64,000 nucleotides of DNA from Mesostigma viride (GCA_009746045.1 RPFO01000080.1:594203-658202); one strand, 5' to 3'; shown: positions 11,168 to 20,780, counted from the first letter of the stretch. Translations and numbers: made by a program. Notes: generated by a model from the letters alone, not told the origin.

Positions 11168-11975
11168 TGTTTGAATTGGGAGAGGAGACTAATGGGTTTT
11201 ACACAATGCCTTGTGCTTGGCCTTGCTACCCACACACCTTGCAGGTGCTGAAAGAAAGAGAGGTTGAAGACAATTTACGTGGAAGAATAAATGGCTTTAT
11301 TAGAATATAATAGTTGGAGAAGAGCTTGAATGGAGGTTGAATGGAGGTACCTGCCCTTAGGGGGCAGTTTCCTTTTATACCTTTTAGGCTAGGAAGGATG
11401 ACATCAGCAATGACATCATCACAGAAGCTTGTAGAAACATCCTAGCATATTCCTAGCATATTCCCAGCATATTCTCAGTATATTCCAGGAATATTCCTGG
11501 CATATTCTTAGAACATTCCTAGAACATTCTAGACATGATCCAATGAGCTGGCATAATAGCTAGATGCCAAGTGTCTACGTAATAATGTGCCACATAACAT
11601 GATTAATAAAGTGACACATCTCTTCTCCTTGGAGTGACAAGTGTCATGCAATGAGTCTACCCACTTGTCATCATGTAAGTCATAACATGTGTCATCATGA
11701 GCTTCCAACACTTGTCAGCTCATGGACCAAACACTTGTCCAATAGGCCATAGCACCACTTGTCAATCAAATACGTGATGCTACTAGGCTGACTCAGGTTA
11801 CAAGTCATCCATGTCCAAGTATAGGACTATGGCACATGAATATTGATCAGCTCATTGAGCCCAATTCATCTAGCTTATCAAAGCTATCAAATTCCCAGTC
11901 CATATGGAATAAATCCAACAAGAAATAAATCAGGCTGGGATATATTGTGGCCAGGTGGATATAATATCCCTAACA
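11168..11975 (-). repeat. LTR A (3' LTR of minus-strand element), 808 bp
   Basis: Begins TGTTTGAATTGGG and ends ATCCCTAACA. It contains AATAAATGG near 11287 and a run of GCATATTC-type repeats at 11450-11500. It aligns throughout with LTR B. Confidence 0.93.
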
Positions 11976-13098
11976 CCCCCCTTAGCCACATGGGCACAAT
12001 GCAAAAGATGACTGGGTAGGTGGAATCTCAACACCCCCCTTAACCACATGCTCGTAGCATGCCGTCCAGTTGCTAGCATGGTGCAACTGAAAATGAAGAT
12101 GCCGTCCTCGTGAAACGCTTGAAGCTCCAACATGCGGTCATGAGCCGCACTACCGCCACTGATCCCCCCCCGGCAACGCGAATGAGTGTCCTACCATAGC
12201 AGCAACGCACTAGCTGCCCATCCTGGATGGCTGATACCCAACCCTTAGTTGGAAAAAGTGCTCTAGATGCTACATTCCCCCCTCACTCAAAGCGGCTGCC
12301 CATGGACACAATAGGGGCACACAGTCCCACACATATAATACGGCAACACATGCCAACAAAGAAGTCCCTATGAGCTAACCCAAACGGTATAGAGGTAGGG
12401 TAACGGCAACAACACGTGCTGTACACACACGGAGCAACATAACATACGCCATCTCACAAAATAAATGACACCAACATCACGTTTTACGCCAAATAAACGG
12501 GGTGAGCAAACAAACATATTGGCAACAAATGCCACACAAACAAGGTGCAATACAACCTTCAACACAAAACACAGTGGCCATAACAGATAAACGCGCTTCA
12601 TAGCAAAGAAAACAGGACGTGCAAAACATTACCGCCACAAAGGCGAACACAAGTAACGATTACTTCGTCACGATTCACAAATCAGTGCCCGAGAGTAAAC
12701 ATACGTCCGACATTACAGGCTATGCCGAAATGCACAGCCGAATTCGACACAAAGGACGTAAGCATTTGCATACAAGCAATGCTCTCAGCACAAAACAAAA
12801 TAACACACGCGTCACAGGCACTTTACTTACGAAAACAAGTCGTAGACGACGATACAACGGCGCTTCACTACGCCGCAGACTAGTGCCACAAATAGCGTGC
12901 AAAAACTCTGGATATACACTCCAGGTACGTAGAAAACGTCTCGTGGGAACAATACCAAAATGCGTGGGCCATTGCCACTGAACGCATGGCAAAATAAACA
13001 CATAATTGCTGGAAGAACACAAAGAAAGAACCAGAAAACGCAGGCTTACGGCGCCTCACAATTTCCAGCAAACACGACACAAAAGTCGACATACAAGT
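11976..13098 (-). other. Polypurine tract and noncoding internal region of the copia element
   Basis: The minus strand directly before the 3' LTR reads GTGGCTAAGGGGGGTG, a good polypurine tract for plus-strand priming. The rest, up to the ORF end at 13099, has no credible gene. A second CACCCCCCTTAACCACATG copy occurs near 12030. Confidence 0.7.
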
Positions 13099-14799
13099 TC
13101 ATTTCCCACAGACAAAATTAGGGCAACCTTGAGGAGTGGGGTCTGTGCATCCTGGGCGACAATTTCCAAGGGTCGTTGCAGCTAGCGCAATTGCAAATGC
13201 CATGGCCTGGCCGAACACCGTCAACTGACCGACGTGATGCCTTGGCAGCATTTTGCAGTCGACTTGACCGTTGGTGCTTGACCGCACTTTGGCTGACAGG
13301 TCGCTGTCCACGACGTGTCGGCTCGCTCGAGGCCTCGCGCCAGCACCGGACTTGGCAGTCCAGGACTTGGAAAAATTTGGCAGCTTGGTCGATTTCGCCC
13401 TCGCGTCACGAATTTGTTCCCCCTCAGTTAGGCTGGCAGCGTTCGAGCGCCGCGCCTTTGGTCTGGTCGCCGGACTTTGGTTACTAGCACCAGTATCACC
13501 TGGTATGCTGGCGGCGACAACGCGCTCCGCCTGCACTGGGCTGTTCTGGACCGCAGTTTCTGGAAGTACTTCAGCGTCTGACACGGACTTCTCCATTGCG
13601 CTGGAAACTTCTCGAATTGGCGTGAACTTCCACTGGGCCGGCGCAGAGTATAAAAAGCCACGCAGTGTGCGAGTAATGCCCAGTAGGCCGCCCCCGATCC
13701 CGCATACACGGGCAAGCATGGCCAGTATGACCGTTAGGCCCACGGCCAGCCACTCCGCCGCGTGTCCCGAGGCACGTGAGATGCTGCGCTCGCTGCTCGC
13801 CATTTTCTGCCCTTGACAGGCAGCGTCGACGTCTTGAAGCTCGTCGCCGAAGATTTCAGCTCTGGGATGGCGTCCATCGCTGCGTCCGCACCGCGCGCGG
13901 GCAAAAAGTAGGTGTTGTTCCTCGTCACGATGCTGCAGGCCTGCTGTCCAGCACAGCAACCCGCTGGCGAGGTCGACGTTGTGGCCATCCTTGACGAGCT
14001 GGCCGACTGATAGAAGTCGGGTGCTCAGCCTGGGAACGAGCAGCGCGTTTTGGAGGTGCACGTCCGCGTCCTGACCCGGCAGCTTCAGTTTGACAGTCCC
14101 GATGGCTGTCGCCTTCAGTTGGCCGCCTGAGCCGGCGATTTCCCTGTCATGAGGGTGCAGGCACACGAAGTCCGACGGGCATGGCGTCATGTGACAGCTC
14201 GCTGCGGAATCCAGCACCCAGCTGGTCGGTGCTTTCTTTTCATACTGCGTGAGTGCAGCAGCATCCGACGGCGATGGCGACTCGGCGATGGTGGCGAAGA
14301 CGAAGCCGGACCGCTCCGCAGCCTCCTCGGTGATACGCGCCTCGCTGGCACCTGGTGAGTGCTCCTTTCTCGCTTGGTTCCGTCGCGTTGCCTTGTTCTT
14401 GCGTTCTTGCTTCAGCTCCGGATGCTTCTCCCAGCACTGGGTGTCCACGTGCCCGGCCTTCTTGCAGTAATTGCACCGCCTCTTTCCTCCACTTTTCTTC
14501 GTAGTAGTGTGGAAAACCTGGCCGTTAGGGGAGCCCTCCTTCTTTGCTTGAGCAGAACGCCTTCCGTGCAGTAGCTCCTCCGCCTCCAGCAGCGCAGTCT
14601 TGACCTCCTTTAGCGAATCCTCCTCTCCAGTTAGGACCTTGACCAGGTCACAATAGGCCGATGCTAAGGCCTTCAACACAGCCTTGATTTCTTCCCATTT
14701 CCTCAGAGACCGCCCATCAAACGTTGTGATGGACTTGCTTGTTGCCCGGAATTGCTTGTAGCACGCTTCCTTGGTAGCCATGGTGTCTTCAGTCGCCAA
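13099..14799 (-). CDS. Gag-protease ORF with an unusual hydrophobic 3' extension
   Basis: 566 codons. Near residue 110 is a CCHC knuckle (CNYCKKAGHVDTQC). Near 190 is a copia protease site, WVLDSAASCHMT (D-S-A instead of D-S/T-G), followed by the typical LLSVGQLVKDGH pre-integrase phrase. The frame then departs from copia: a frame-shifted GAG-pre-integrase stretch (13734-13988 in another frame), then a region with a strong hydrophobic segment (AAEWLAVGLTVILAMLARV) and a basic Ser-rich tail ending in a second hydrophobic stretch. No integrase or RT follows. Gag would form particles and process itself; the tail's role is unknown. Confidence 0.75.
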   Translation of the reverse strand: MATEDTMATKEACYKQFRATSKSITTFDGRSLRKWEEIKAVLKALASAYCDLVKVLTGEEDSLKEVKTALLEAEELLHGRRSAQAKKEGSPNGQVFHTTTKKSGGKRRCNYCKKAGHVDTQCWEKHPELKQERKNKATRRNQARKEHSPGASEARITEEAAERSGFVFATIAESPSPSDAAALTQYEKKAPTSWVLDSAASCHMTPCPSDFVCLHPHDREIAGSGGQLKATAIGTVKLKLPGQDADVHLQNALLVPRLSTRLLSVGQLVKDGHNVDLASGLLCWTAGLQHRDEEQHLLFARARCGRSDGRHPRAEIFGDELQDVDAACQGQKMASSERSISRASGHAAEWLAVGLTVILAMLARVCGIGGGLLGITRTLRGFLYSAPAQWKFTPIREVSSAMEKSVSDAEVLPETAVQNSPVQAERVVAASIPGDTGASNQSPATRPKARRSNAASLTEGEQIRDARAKSTKLPNFSKSWTAKSGAGARPRASRHVVDSDLSAKVRSSTNGQVDCKMLPRHHVGQLTVFGQAMAFAIALAATTLGNCRPGCTDPTPQGCPNFVCGK

Positions 14800-14850
14800 T
14801 GGAACTGGATGTCTCTGGGTTCACAGTGGTCTTCTTGTTCCTCAGTAACA

Positions 14851-14864
14851 AACCTCCGATACCA
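14851..14864 (-). promoter_or_regulatory. Primer binding site, tRNA-iMet type
   Basis: Immediately inside the 5' LTR, the minus strand reads TGGTATCGGAGGTT. This closely resembles TGGTATCAGAGC, the usual initiator-tRNA primer site of plant and algal copia elements. Confidence 0.8.
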
Positions 14865-15386
14865 TGTTTGGATTGGGAGAGGAGACTAATGGGTTTTACA
14901 CAATGCCTTGTGCTTGGCCTTGCTACCCACACACCTTGCAGGTGCTGAAAGAAAGAGAGGTTGAAGACAATTTACGTGGAAGAATAAATGGCTTTATTAG
15001 AATATAATAGTTGGAGAAGAGCTTGAATGGAGGTTGAATGGAGGTACCTGCCCTTAGGGGGCAGTTTCCTTTTATACCTTTTAGGCTAGGAAGGATGACA
15101 TCAGCAATGACATCATCACAGAAGCTTGTAGAAACATCCTAGCATATTCCTAGCATATTCCCAGCATATTCTCAGTATATTCCAGGAATATTCCTAGCAT
15201 ATTCTTAGAACATTCCTAGAACATTCTAGACATGATCCAATGAGCTGGCATAATAGCTAGATGCCAAGTGTCTACGTAATAATGTGCCACATAACATGAT
15301 TAATAAAGTGACACATCTCTTCTCCTTGGAGTGACAAGTGTCATGCAATGAGTCTACCCACTTGTCATCATGTAAGTCATAACATG
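14865..15386 (-). repeat. LTR B, left part (522 bp)
   Basis: Collinear with LTR A from TGTTTGGATTGGG to CATAACATG, where homology stops abruptly and the GC-rich array begins. The LTR resumes at 42330 with TGTGTCATCATGAG. The two parts share only a TG dinucleotide and together equal 808 bp. Confidence 0.95.
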
Positions 15387-15578
15387 CAAAATTTTTGCAG
15401 AGTGACCCCGTTTTCCTGGGGAATGGCCAGGCCAGGCCAGACAGTAATTAATAATAATATAGATTACCCTAATTCCTAATGGACCTATGGAGAACTCATT
15501 GTCATGGAGAACATCATGCCTTTATTAATTCAATTGCCATGGTAGGTCATTATCATGGCTATCAATTAGCCACTTATG
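15387..15578. other. Left terminus of the array and 3' flank of the 201-aa gene
   Basis: Starts at CAAAATTTTTGCAGAG, which with the preceding G forms a near-palindrome GCAAAATTTTTGC. The same sequence recurs at 20829 and 35921. AATAAA on the minus strand (TTTATT at 15521-15526) is the probable poly(A) signal of the gene ending at 15579. Confidence 0.7.
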
Positions 15579-16184
15579 TCACCAGCCAGCAAACATGGCA
15601 TTGAAATCCAGGGGGGTGCTGGGGTTAAACAACATTCCCTGCATCGCCCCCTGGTCGATAATGGGAGGAGGGAAAACGGCCTCCATCACCCCGTGCAGGC
15701 GCAGGTGCATTGACCACAGCTCCAGCATTTCCTCTCGCGTCACGGGAACGTGCCCTCCCGCTGGTAGGTTGCGGGTAGACGAAAACGTGGCAGCCATCGC
15801 CTTGACCGCATCGTCGCAGCCCGTGTTCAGACTGGTCACCTCGACGAGCTCCTGTTCGCCGCTGCCCCACGTGATGTGAAACAGCAGGACGCGTCCGCCA
15901 TCCTCTGTCACGGGACCGAGGCACGCGTCGTGGATCGCGTGAACGGGGGATTCGTTGTCGACGTCGCTCAGACGCTGCTCGAATTCATCGTGCTCGCGAC
16001 AGACGCGCCTCAGCGACGTCCTGGCATCGCGCAGTCGATTCGCGAGCTGGCTGCACGCGACGTGCAAGCTTTCAACCATCGCCATCGCCTCGGCCCCTGC
16101 GTTAGTGGGCCTTGGATTCATGGTGTCGTTGTCGGATATTGCGTGAGTTTCGTCGACGGAAATGGAAAGGGGAGACGATGCCAA
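15579..16184 (-). CDS. Array gene 1, 201-aa unknown protein, copy 1
   Basis: An intact 201-codon frame with no recognised family. Residues ~33-75 are helical with heptad-like spacing and look like a coiled coil (ESLHVACSQLANRL...), followed by a probable beta segment (RVLLFHITWGSGEQELVEV). The C-terminus ends in an aromatic TPLDFNAMFAGW tail. A TATA-like TTTATATTG lies only about 22 bp before the first ATG, so a downstream Met (residue 22) may be the true start. Copies 2 and 3 encode the same protein, implying recent amplification or selection. Alternative: a virion or regulatory protein; function unknown. Confidence 0.7.
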   Translation of the reverse strand: MASSPLSISVDETHAISDNDTMNPRPTNAGAEAMAMVESLHVACSQLANRLRDARTSLRRVCREHDEFEQRLSDVDNESPVHAIHDACLGPVTEDGGRVLLFHITWGSGEQELVEVTSLNTGCDDAVKAMAATFSSTRNLPAGGHVPVTREEMLELWSMHLRLHGVMEAVFPPPIIDQGAMQGMLFNPSTPLDFNAMFAGW

Positions 16185-16219
16185 TGCATGGGAAGACGTC
16201 GACGCAATATAAACGCGTT

Positions 16220-16667
16220 CCAGACGCTGGCGTTACGTCCTAACCGTCTCCTGTCCGCTGGCATGGACGCGATGACCTGGAAATGCATCGGTTGACAGAC
16301 AGCAATGCCAAACTCTGCTCGCTTTTTCGACATCGAAATTTAGTATCTACGCGTTTGGGGCGATGCCCCGGATCGCATGCGTCTATAAATCGTTAAATAT
16401 CCTTAAATATCCAATCGTGTGCCCCTTCTTCGTGCCAGGCGACCATCGCTTTCGTTAGATGTCCATTTGCTGCACTGGCGAGCTTCGTGCATCTCGTCTA
16501 TTGTGCCGTCGCCACATGGCACGAAATGTACTATACTCGCGCCCTGGTACAGTGATATCGTCTGTCGTCGCGCACCTTTTTGTCTCTAGGCCTTTTCGAG
16601 TCGAAATCGCCTAAGTCCTTGGCCTCGGCGAGCAGTCTGAGGGCCTAGGGGCGGCGTGCGACGCGTC
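16220..16667. other. Intergenic region upstream of array gene 1, to the SET junction
   Basis: Contains a TTAAATATCCTTAAATATCC repeat and no ORF. In copy 1 it is fused at about 16668 (CAGGGGCACCAG) to the interior of the SET gene. In copies 2 and 3 it continues to a different sequence (from about 22107 and 37199), so this is a rearrangement breakpoint. Confidence 0.6.
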
Positions 16668-17956
16668 GCAGGGGCACCAGTCCGATGGTACGGCCGATGG
16701 CGGCGCAGCGGGTGAAGATGGGTGCCGAAGTCGGCCCGTCGGGCTGGGCCAGCCACTGCTCCGGCCGGCCCAGGCGGGGCTTGAGCTCCGGGACCTTCTC
16801 GACGCAGTTGCCTTCGAGTCCTCGTAACGCTTACCGACGAGGACGCACGCGGTGTCGTCCACAAGCGCCGCCACGACGCGCTGGGTCTGCGGCCCGAACG
16901 CGCGCCAGTCGCCTATGCGGGCCGAGAAGTCCGGCAGGGCGGACGATGCGGGCAGAGCGGACGGGACGGACTGGACGGGCAGGGCGTACGGGATGGAGGA
17001 GGACGGGATGGACACTCGGGCGGTCTGGACGGACGTCGGCGCGCTCGACGCGCTGGACTCCTGGCGCCGCGCCGTGCGAGGCCTCTTGGGCACGGGGGGC
17101 TGCGCGGGCGCGTCGACCGTATCCGGCGCCTGGTTGAAGTAGCTGTCGCCGTAGTTGATGAGGAGTTCCTCCCCCTCGCGGATGTCCCTCAAGGCGTACA
17201 CGCGGGAGGACAGCAACGCGTCGTTGGGAGTCTTGAACTCGCAGTTCTGAATGCCCCGGCCCTCGTTGTGGTTGATGAAGGCCGTTTCGTTGCAGTACGT
17301 GTCCGCCTCCAGGCACACCGCGTACGTCCGTCCGTCGAAGAGCGTCAGACGGTAGCATCCGTCCGTCTTCACCTGGGCGGACGACGTGTCCAGATCTCCG
17401 TCTGGCAGCGTGTAGTACCGCACCAGGGCGCCGCCGTACACACCGATCTCGTCTCCCGCCTTGAAGTCCTGGCCGGCGAACGCGCCGAACGGGCCGTGCG
17501 GGTCGTTAGCCGGGAGCGCCCTGACGCGGATCCGGTCGTTGAGGGAAGATTCGAGCATCCCGAGCTGGGCGCCCACTTCGAGCGTCGGGCACCCTGGGGT
17601 CACGGGGGCCGACACGTACATTTTTAGCTGGCCGTTGCACCCGGTCATGGGGGCCAGGTGCAGCTCACTTGACAGGAACATCCGCCGGAACAGCTTGTGC
17701 GCGGCGCGCTCGTTCGCCTCGAATTCTTCGACGGGGGAATTAATTCGACGGGGGCGCTTGGCCTGCGTCGGGGAAGAAACGGGCGATCAGGCGCACGGGC
17801 AAACAGGTGAGGGAAGAAACGGCGGGTCAGATCGTGTGTGATAACCAGGGAGGCGGGGCGAAGGAAGCCGCGGTTCGAAGGGGAAGAATTGCTTACCGCG
17901 CGGACCTTGGCGGCGGTGCGGGGGTTGGGGGAAGAAACGGTAGCAGCCGATGCCAT
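16668..17956 (-). pseudogene. SET-domain protein lysine methyltransferase, copy 1 (3'-truncated, frameshifted)
   Basis: Exon 1 is 17897-17956 (20 codons); the intron is 17763-17896; exon 2 continues from 17762. The protein begins with a basic KRPRR patch (residues 22-26). Residues ~98-226 form a SET domain: GPFGAFAGQDFKAGDEIG (N-terminal motif), FINHNEGRGIQNC (the NH-x-x motif that binds SAM) and GEELLINYG (catalytic Tyr). A second basic patch (PKRPRTARR, ~245-253) and a Ser/Pro linker follow, then a C-terminal domain. A 1-bp deletion near 16813 shifts the frame, and the last ~90 codons are lost at 16668. Such viral-type SET enzymes methylate histones in known cases. Confidence 0.85.
17763..17896 (-). 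other. Intron of SET gene copy 1, with TTCTTCCC motifs
   Basis: The donor is GCG|GTAAGC and the acceptor GACGCAG|GCC; splicing joins two phase-0 exons in frame. The 134-nt intron holds three TTCTTCCC copies, one near the donor, one in the middle and one next to the acceptor. Splicing is inferred from these sites and from frame continuity. Confidence 0.75.
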
Positions 17957-18569
17957 GGCAAAATAGAGAAGTGTGGGGGGCTAGCTGGGAGCTGGTTTGC
18001 TGGAGTGATGGTCGAAGGAATGACAAGACCCGGGTCCTGTGCCCACTATGTAGTCCTCGGGTGTCCGGCGGTTACGGGATCGACGCACGGGAGCGATTGG
18101 CGAGATCGACGGTGGGTGATTGGCCGGCGCGGACGGGCCTGGACGGACGTATCCACGGCACGCCAATCACGGGCACGCCAATCGGGCGAGCCAGTCCCGA
18201 TCGGACGGCTGCCAATCCCCCGGGCCGCCAATCGGACGAGCCAATCCCGTCCGGTGATTGGCCCTCTTCTGGACGGGCCTGGACGGGCGTATCCACGGCA
18301 CGCCAATCGCGGATCCGCCAATCGGACGGGCCAATCTCGCCCGAGTGATTGGCCGGCCGCGATCGGGTCCCACAAGAGATGGGATGGTCGGATGCGTGCC
18401 ACGTGGCGCATATTGATTGGCTGATGCCCGATCGCCCATCGCGCCATCCCGTCCGATGGGTATAAGTTCTTGGGGGGTGTTCGGATCTCGTCACCAAGCT
18501 CTCCGCTCTCCGCAGCTCGACACAAACCCGCAACCCTCCCCCCATTCTTCTCCAAAGCCCCCCCCAAAA
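17957..18569. promoter_or_regulatory. Bidirectional promoter with thirteen CCAAT boxes
   Basis: It lies between the divergent SET and 149-aa genes. Between 18095 and 18420 I count thirteen CCAAT/ATTGG pentamers in both orientations, mostly as GCCAATC with a GATTGGC counterpart. This is the NF-Y (CBF) recognition sequence. TATAAG at 18461-18466 serves the rightward gene. A CTACATAG element near 18046 may serve the SET gene. A CCACGTGG G-box lies near 18398. Confidence 0.75.
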
Positions 18570-19019
18570 ATGGCCCCGCGCACCAAGGAGTCCGCCCGCA
18601 GGCAGGCGAATTATTCCATCACGGGACGCTTCCTGGCCGAGCCATGGCGCAACCATCCTCTCGTCACGAAATCATTCGAGGATGAATTCGCAGCGTTCGC
18701 CGAAACGCTGGAAGACCTCCCCATTCCTCCCTCGGGCCAGAGGGTGGATATCGTCGAGGTGGACGCTGGCTCTTCCGCCGCGTCGCCCGTAAAGTCGTTG
18801 TACGACCTCCAGAGGGTCGTTTCGGCCCTTCGTTTTGCCCGCGCCGCGAAGAGGGCACGGGTGAACGCGCCGATTGTCGCTGGCGATGCGCCGGTTGACG
18901 GCAATGTGGCGGGCGCAAGTGACGCTCGGCCCAAGTCTCCACGCGCTGACGTGGATTGTGAGTTGGTGGGCGAGATCGTGACGGCCGCCAGTGGCGAGAA
19001 ATTCGTTGTCGCCGAGTGA
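18570..19019 (+). CDS. Array gene 3, 149-aa protein with histone H3-like N-terminus, copy 1
   Basis: Starts at the ATG after CCCAAAA (18570), the first ATG downstream of the TATAAG box. Residues 3-12 (PRTKESARRQ) resemble histone H3 residues 1-10 (ARTKQTARKS): the Arg-Thr-Lys, Ala-Arg spacing is kept. The rest is acidic to neutral with a predicted helix (DLQRVVSALRFARAAKRARV) ending in a basic patch. No fold is recognised. It is divergently paired with a SET methyltransferase gene. AATAAA lies at 19085-19090. The H3-mimic reading is inference from a short motif; the ORF itself is well supported because a second copy differs by only three residues. Confidence 0.8.
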   Translation: MAPRTKESARRQANYSITGRFLAEPWRNHPLVTKSFEDEFAAFAETLEDLPIPPSGQRVDIVEVDAGSSAASPVKSLYDLQRVVSALRFARAAKRARVNAPIVAGDAPVDGNVAGASDARPKSPRADVDCELVGEIVTAASGEKFVVAE

Positions 19020-19504
19020 ACAATGTACCCTGGAAATCCCGACTGACGGGATCCACGGAGGGCATTAAATGAATTGATTGAAATAATAAAGCGATTGTTA
19101 CCCCATTCTTGTGTGAATGCATGTCCACGTAGATAGGATCGCGCGGAATCTAGGACGGCATGACAAGTGGCATGTTCATAGAGATCCTAGATTCTGTTCA
19201 GGCTGTTCAGGCAATCCGATTCCCGCTGACGTCATCGTTGACCATGATGCAATATAGGATTTCGCAACGGAAAACGGCCACGTGGCACGCGCGGAAGTAG
19301 CATGTAGTGTGTCCAGGGTACGGATCACGGAATCAAAAGAGTACGGCCCCCAAAAAAATATCTAAAGCGCATAGTATAAAATGAAGAATCTCAGATACGG
19401 TGGATCCTGGGATGTCCAGGGAGGTGTCAGAGATCCGAATATTCGATCGTAACCGTCGCCTGAACAGGATCTGGGACGTCCAGGGACCCTTGGGTGTACG
19501 GACA
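19020..19504. other. 3' flank of gene 3 and AT-rich spacer
   Basis: Holds the gene 3 poly(A) signal (19085-19090), a doubled CTGTTCAGG near 19195 and no ORF. Part of it (from about 19132) recurs at 37634, marking the left edge of a partial third copy. Confidence 0.6.
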
Positions 19505-19700
19505 TGACGTCATCTGCTGACGTCAGCACGCCGAGTCGTCGAGTGGTGACGTCACCAGGTGCCAGCGGAGAAAGCCCGCCCAGGGAGGCACCTGGTGACG
19601 TCACCACTCGACGACTCTGGCCCCGCGGACATCTGGAATGTCCTCCGGTCCTGGACATCCGCGCTGTCCCTGGGTCCCCGGACATGTAAAATGTCCTGGA
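19505..19700. promoter_or_regulatory. Regulatory/origin-like block: TGACGTCA sites, 31-bp inverted repeat, GGACAT dyads (copy 1)
   Basis: Four TGACGTCA palindromes (19505-19512, 19518-19525, 19547-19554 and one in the right arm near 19596) match bZIP/CREB sites. A perfect 31-bp inverted repeat (19533-19563 and 19587-19617) encloses a 23-nt loop. Next to it are 17-bp dyads of form GGACAT-N5-ATGTCC at 19627, 19653 and 19680, spaced 26-27 bp. TTCCTGGGAA repeats follow at 19740-19800. The combination suggests a control region or replication origin; the role is inferred. Confidence 0.65.
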
Positions 19701-19853
19701 CCCTGGCGCACACCCTTGGGTCCCTGGAAAGTCCCTGATCTCATCGGATTTCCTGGGAACTTCTCCCAATTTCCTGGGAAATCCATAGACCCTGGGAACT
19801 ATCCACACCCCTCCCTTGGAACTAACTAGCAACTAGTAGGAACTACCGCGAAC

Positions 19854-20780
19854 TACCGGGAAGCGTACGGGAAGCGTACGGGAAGGCCCTTGGGGGTCAC
19901 GTCGCGAAGTTGTCGAGTACGTGATGCGCGGGCCCACGACGTCCGCACGGTGCAGGTGGACGCGGGCAAGAAGAAGCCGAGGAAGCGGGGCGGGGGGGGG
20001 GGGGGGGGCAAGAAGGCCGCCGCCAGCGACCCCACCAAGGTGGTGTTGGACCTGTGATGCGCCTAGAGCCAGTGGATTATCTGTGGTGCTATTCAAGCGT
20101 GTACACCATGGACATCGACGCATTCATCGACACACTGCCAGTGTACGAGTTAGGAGAGGGGACCTTCAACCAGGCCCTGGAGGTCCTGGTGACGCCCCCG
20201 CGTGAAGAAGTCGGCGAGGGCTGGACCCAGTGTGTCGCGTATGAACCGTCCACCGAGTACGCCGTCAACAACATCGCGGTCCTCGAGGTAGACGGCCAGA
20301 CTGGCGACTTGATAGTCAAACTCGACCGCTTGCCGGCGTGCGATGCGATCAGAGACATCACGAGCGACGTCCGGGTCAAAGTGGTCGTTGGCGAGGATGA
20401 GTTCGACCCCAAGGCCCTCACTGTCGTGCCCTTTCTATCCATGTACACCTACACGGGGCTCAAGTTCTACCTGGACGGACGAAACCCGCCCAAGCACTTC
20501 AGCGTAAAGTATCGATGTCTTCTTCTGGACGAGAAGAATCGGAAACTTGCCCGTGCCGCCCGGCTTGTGACGACCAGGACGCACGTGTACCGTGACGGAA
20601 CGGCCTCCAGGCGCTAGAATCAAAGCACCGGCAGTTGTAGCAACCTTTTTCTGGCCAGTTTGGCTTGTTGTATCACCGCGTCTCTGTTGGGTAGGTAGCG
20701 AAATGGCTTGAGTTCCCTACCGGGAAGCGTACGGGAAGCGTACGGAAATGCCCCTTGGGGGTCACGTCGCGAAGCGGTTG
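19854..20780. repeat. Direct repeats flanking array gene 4 (about 57 bp each)
   Basis: ACCGGGAAGCGTACGGGAAG...CTTGGGGGTCACGTCGCGAAG occurs at 19854-19912 and, with few changes, at 20722-20780. The 187-aa gene lies between. The same flanks surround the other two copies. Confidence 0.8.
20057..20617 (+). CDS. Array gene 4, unknown beta-rich protein, copy 1
   Basis: 186 codons from the ATG at 20057; a better-context ATG (ACCATGG, 20108) would give about 169. The first ATG overlaps the stop of a short upstream frame (TGATG) whose product ends in a Lys/Arg-rich, Gly-run, KVVLDL tail, so reinitiation is possible. The protein alternates short hydrophobic stretches with turns (EVLVTPP, NNIAVLEVDG, VRVKVVVGEDE, SMYTYTGLKFYLDG), suggesting a beta-sandwich. 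No family is recognised; a capsid-associated role is one possibility. Copy 3 (41606) differs by one residue near the end. Confidence 0.7.
   Translation: MRLEPVDYLWCYSSVYTMDIDAFIDTLPVYELGEGTFNQALEVLVTPPREEVGEGWTQCVAYEPSTEYAVNNIAVLEVDGQTGDLIVKLDRLPACDAIRDITSDVRVKVVVGEDEFDPKALTVVPFLSMYTYTGLKFYLDGRNPPKHFSVKYRCLLLDEKNRKLARAARLVTTRTHVYRDGTASRR

Noticed and set aside
13099-14799. Complete autonomous copia polyprotein
   Set aside because: No integrase DDE, RT (Y-x-DD) or RNase H motifs occur between the LTRs apart from the gag-protease part.
18046-18567. Overlapping ORFs (173-205 codons) in the CCAAT-box region
   Set aside because: They arise from GC-rich tandem promoter repeats on both strands; promoter interpretation fits gene positions better.
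19362-19832. 156-codon ORF over the hairpin/dyad region
   Set aside because: Composed of translated palindromes, frames open on both strands, no conservation of frame in the truncated copy.
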